Shown here piece after piece: positions 5,596 to 5,934 of a stretch of 5,934 nt of DNA. The DNA is from Candidatus Latescibacterota bacterium (GTDB taxonomy: Bacteria; Latescibacterota; UBA2968; UBA8231). How positions within the stretch are numbered: the first letter of the stretch is position 1; every line of letters starts with the position of its first letter. The translations under genes and the position numbers were made by a program. The notes under the pieces were generated by a model. It worked only from the letters and a program-made list of their open reading frames with translations. It was not told where the DNA came from and did not search any database. Location of the stretch: the NCBI GenBank assembly GCA_022825185.1, contig JAJDYK010000310.1:1-5934 (forward strand), given 5' to 3'.

Positions 5596-5934
5596 TTAGG
5601 GGGAGAGGGAGGCTGTGGTGAGAAAGTGGTCTGTTTCGCGCTCCATAGCGTCTAGCTGCTCGGGTGTATCGTGTACCCAGCCGGCTAGATGCAGTAGGCC
5701 GTGTACCAACAGGCGGGCTAGCTCTACTAAGGGGGGGACGCTGAGCGCGGCAGCTTGCCGTTGTGTTTGGGATAGTGAAATGTACACTTCGCCGCTGCTG
5801 TTCTGACCCGGTATGGTTCCTAAGTCGAAAGACAGGACGTCCGTGGTGCCCTCCTTGCTGCGATAGGTGATGTTGAGATCGCTCATGTAATCGTCGTCGA
5901 TGAGGACTAGCTGGACTGCGTCTGGCAGTGTGTG
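5596..5934 (-). CDS. ybeY: Endoribonuclease YbeY (N-terminus outside window)
   Basis: YbeY is a metal-dependent RNase acting in 16S rRNA 3'-end maturation and ribosome quality control. The zinc motif H-x3-H-x5-H is clear as HGLLHLAGWVH (histidine codons at 5703-5701, 5691-5689 and 5673-5671). Upstream family landmarks are YRSKEGTTDVLSF and GEVYISLSQTQ. An ATG at 5886 could pass for a start, but the frame continues without a stop to the window end (16 more codons) and reads QLVLIDDDYMSDLN, matching the conserved L-V-D-D-x-x-I-x-x-L-N strand and helix of YbeY. The gene therefore extends past 5934; 112 codons are visible, with about 40 missing compared with E. coli (155). The usual GYDH is GWVH here: the histidine is kept, while Tyr and Asp are changed. 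It is followed 37 bp later by corC, as in the E. coli ybeZ-ybeY-corC-lnt operon. Confidence 0.94.
   Translation of the reverse strand, partial: HTLPDAVQLVLIDDDYMSDLNITYRSKEGTTDVLSFDLGTIPGQNSSGEVYISLSQTQRQAAALSVPPLVELARLLVHGLLHLAGWVHDTPEQLDAMERETDHFLTTASLSP

Noticed and set aside
5596..5886. ybeY as a complete 96-residue gene starting at ATG 5886
   Set aside because: The frame stays open to the window edge and encodes the conserved YbeY strand and helix upstream of that Met, so the Met is internal.

Overview
The window looks like bacterial chromosome from a Gram-negative, moderately GC-rich organism. Apolipoprotein N-acyltransferase (Lnt) implies an outer membrane with triacylated lipoproteins, and the initiator tRNA has bacterial features and an encoded CCA. 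The species cannot be named from this sequence. A DapA-family lyase paired with a Gfo/Idh/MocA oxidoreductase is common in uncultured, carbohydrate-scavenging lineages (for example Latescibacterota- or Poribacteria-like genomes), but that is only a guess. Two convergent gene blocks meet near position 2135-2220.

Left block, plus strand (1-2133): the C-terminal tail of an unrecognised gene (to 71), then a DHDPS/KdgD-like aldolase-dehydratase (89-1030), then a Gfo/Idh/MocA dehydrogenase (1027-2133) joined to it by an ATGA stop/start overlap. The two together suggest catabolism of a sugar acid or sugar derivative. The lyase gene ends in five perfect CAAATG hexamers, giving a (Gln-Met)5 tail just ahead of the next gene's ribosome binding site. 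The roughly 85 bp between the blocks hold no convincing terminator, but possibly the start of a truncated gene.

Right block, minus strand, read from 5934 down to 2219: ybeY (5' end outside the window), a CorC/HlyC-type CBS membrane protein, an initiator tRNA-fMet, a strong intrinsic terminator, a 108-residue protein consisting mostly of a sigma-70 region 4-like helix-turn-helix, and lnt. This is the classic ybeY-corC-lnt order known from E. coli, here interrupted by the tRNA and the small sigma-like gene. Both corC and lnt appear to start with TTG. lnt begins one base after the stop of the sigma-like gene, so their translation is probably coupled.

Most worth a second look: the stand-alone sigma region 4 protein in an rRNA-maturation/envelope operon; the terminator lying directly against its annotated ATG, with a perfect TATAAT inside its first codons; the U1-U72 mismatch in the initiator tRNA; and the hexamer repeat at the lyase/dehydrogenase junction. 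No mobile element, CRISPR array or obviously new multi-gene system is visible.
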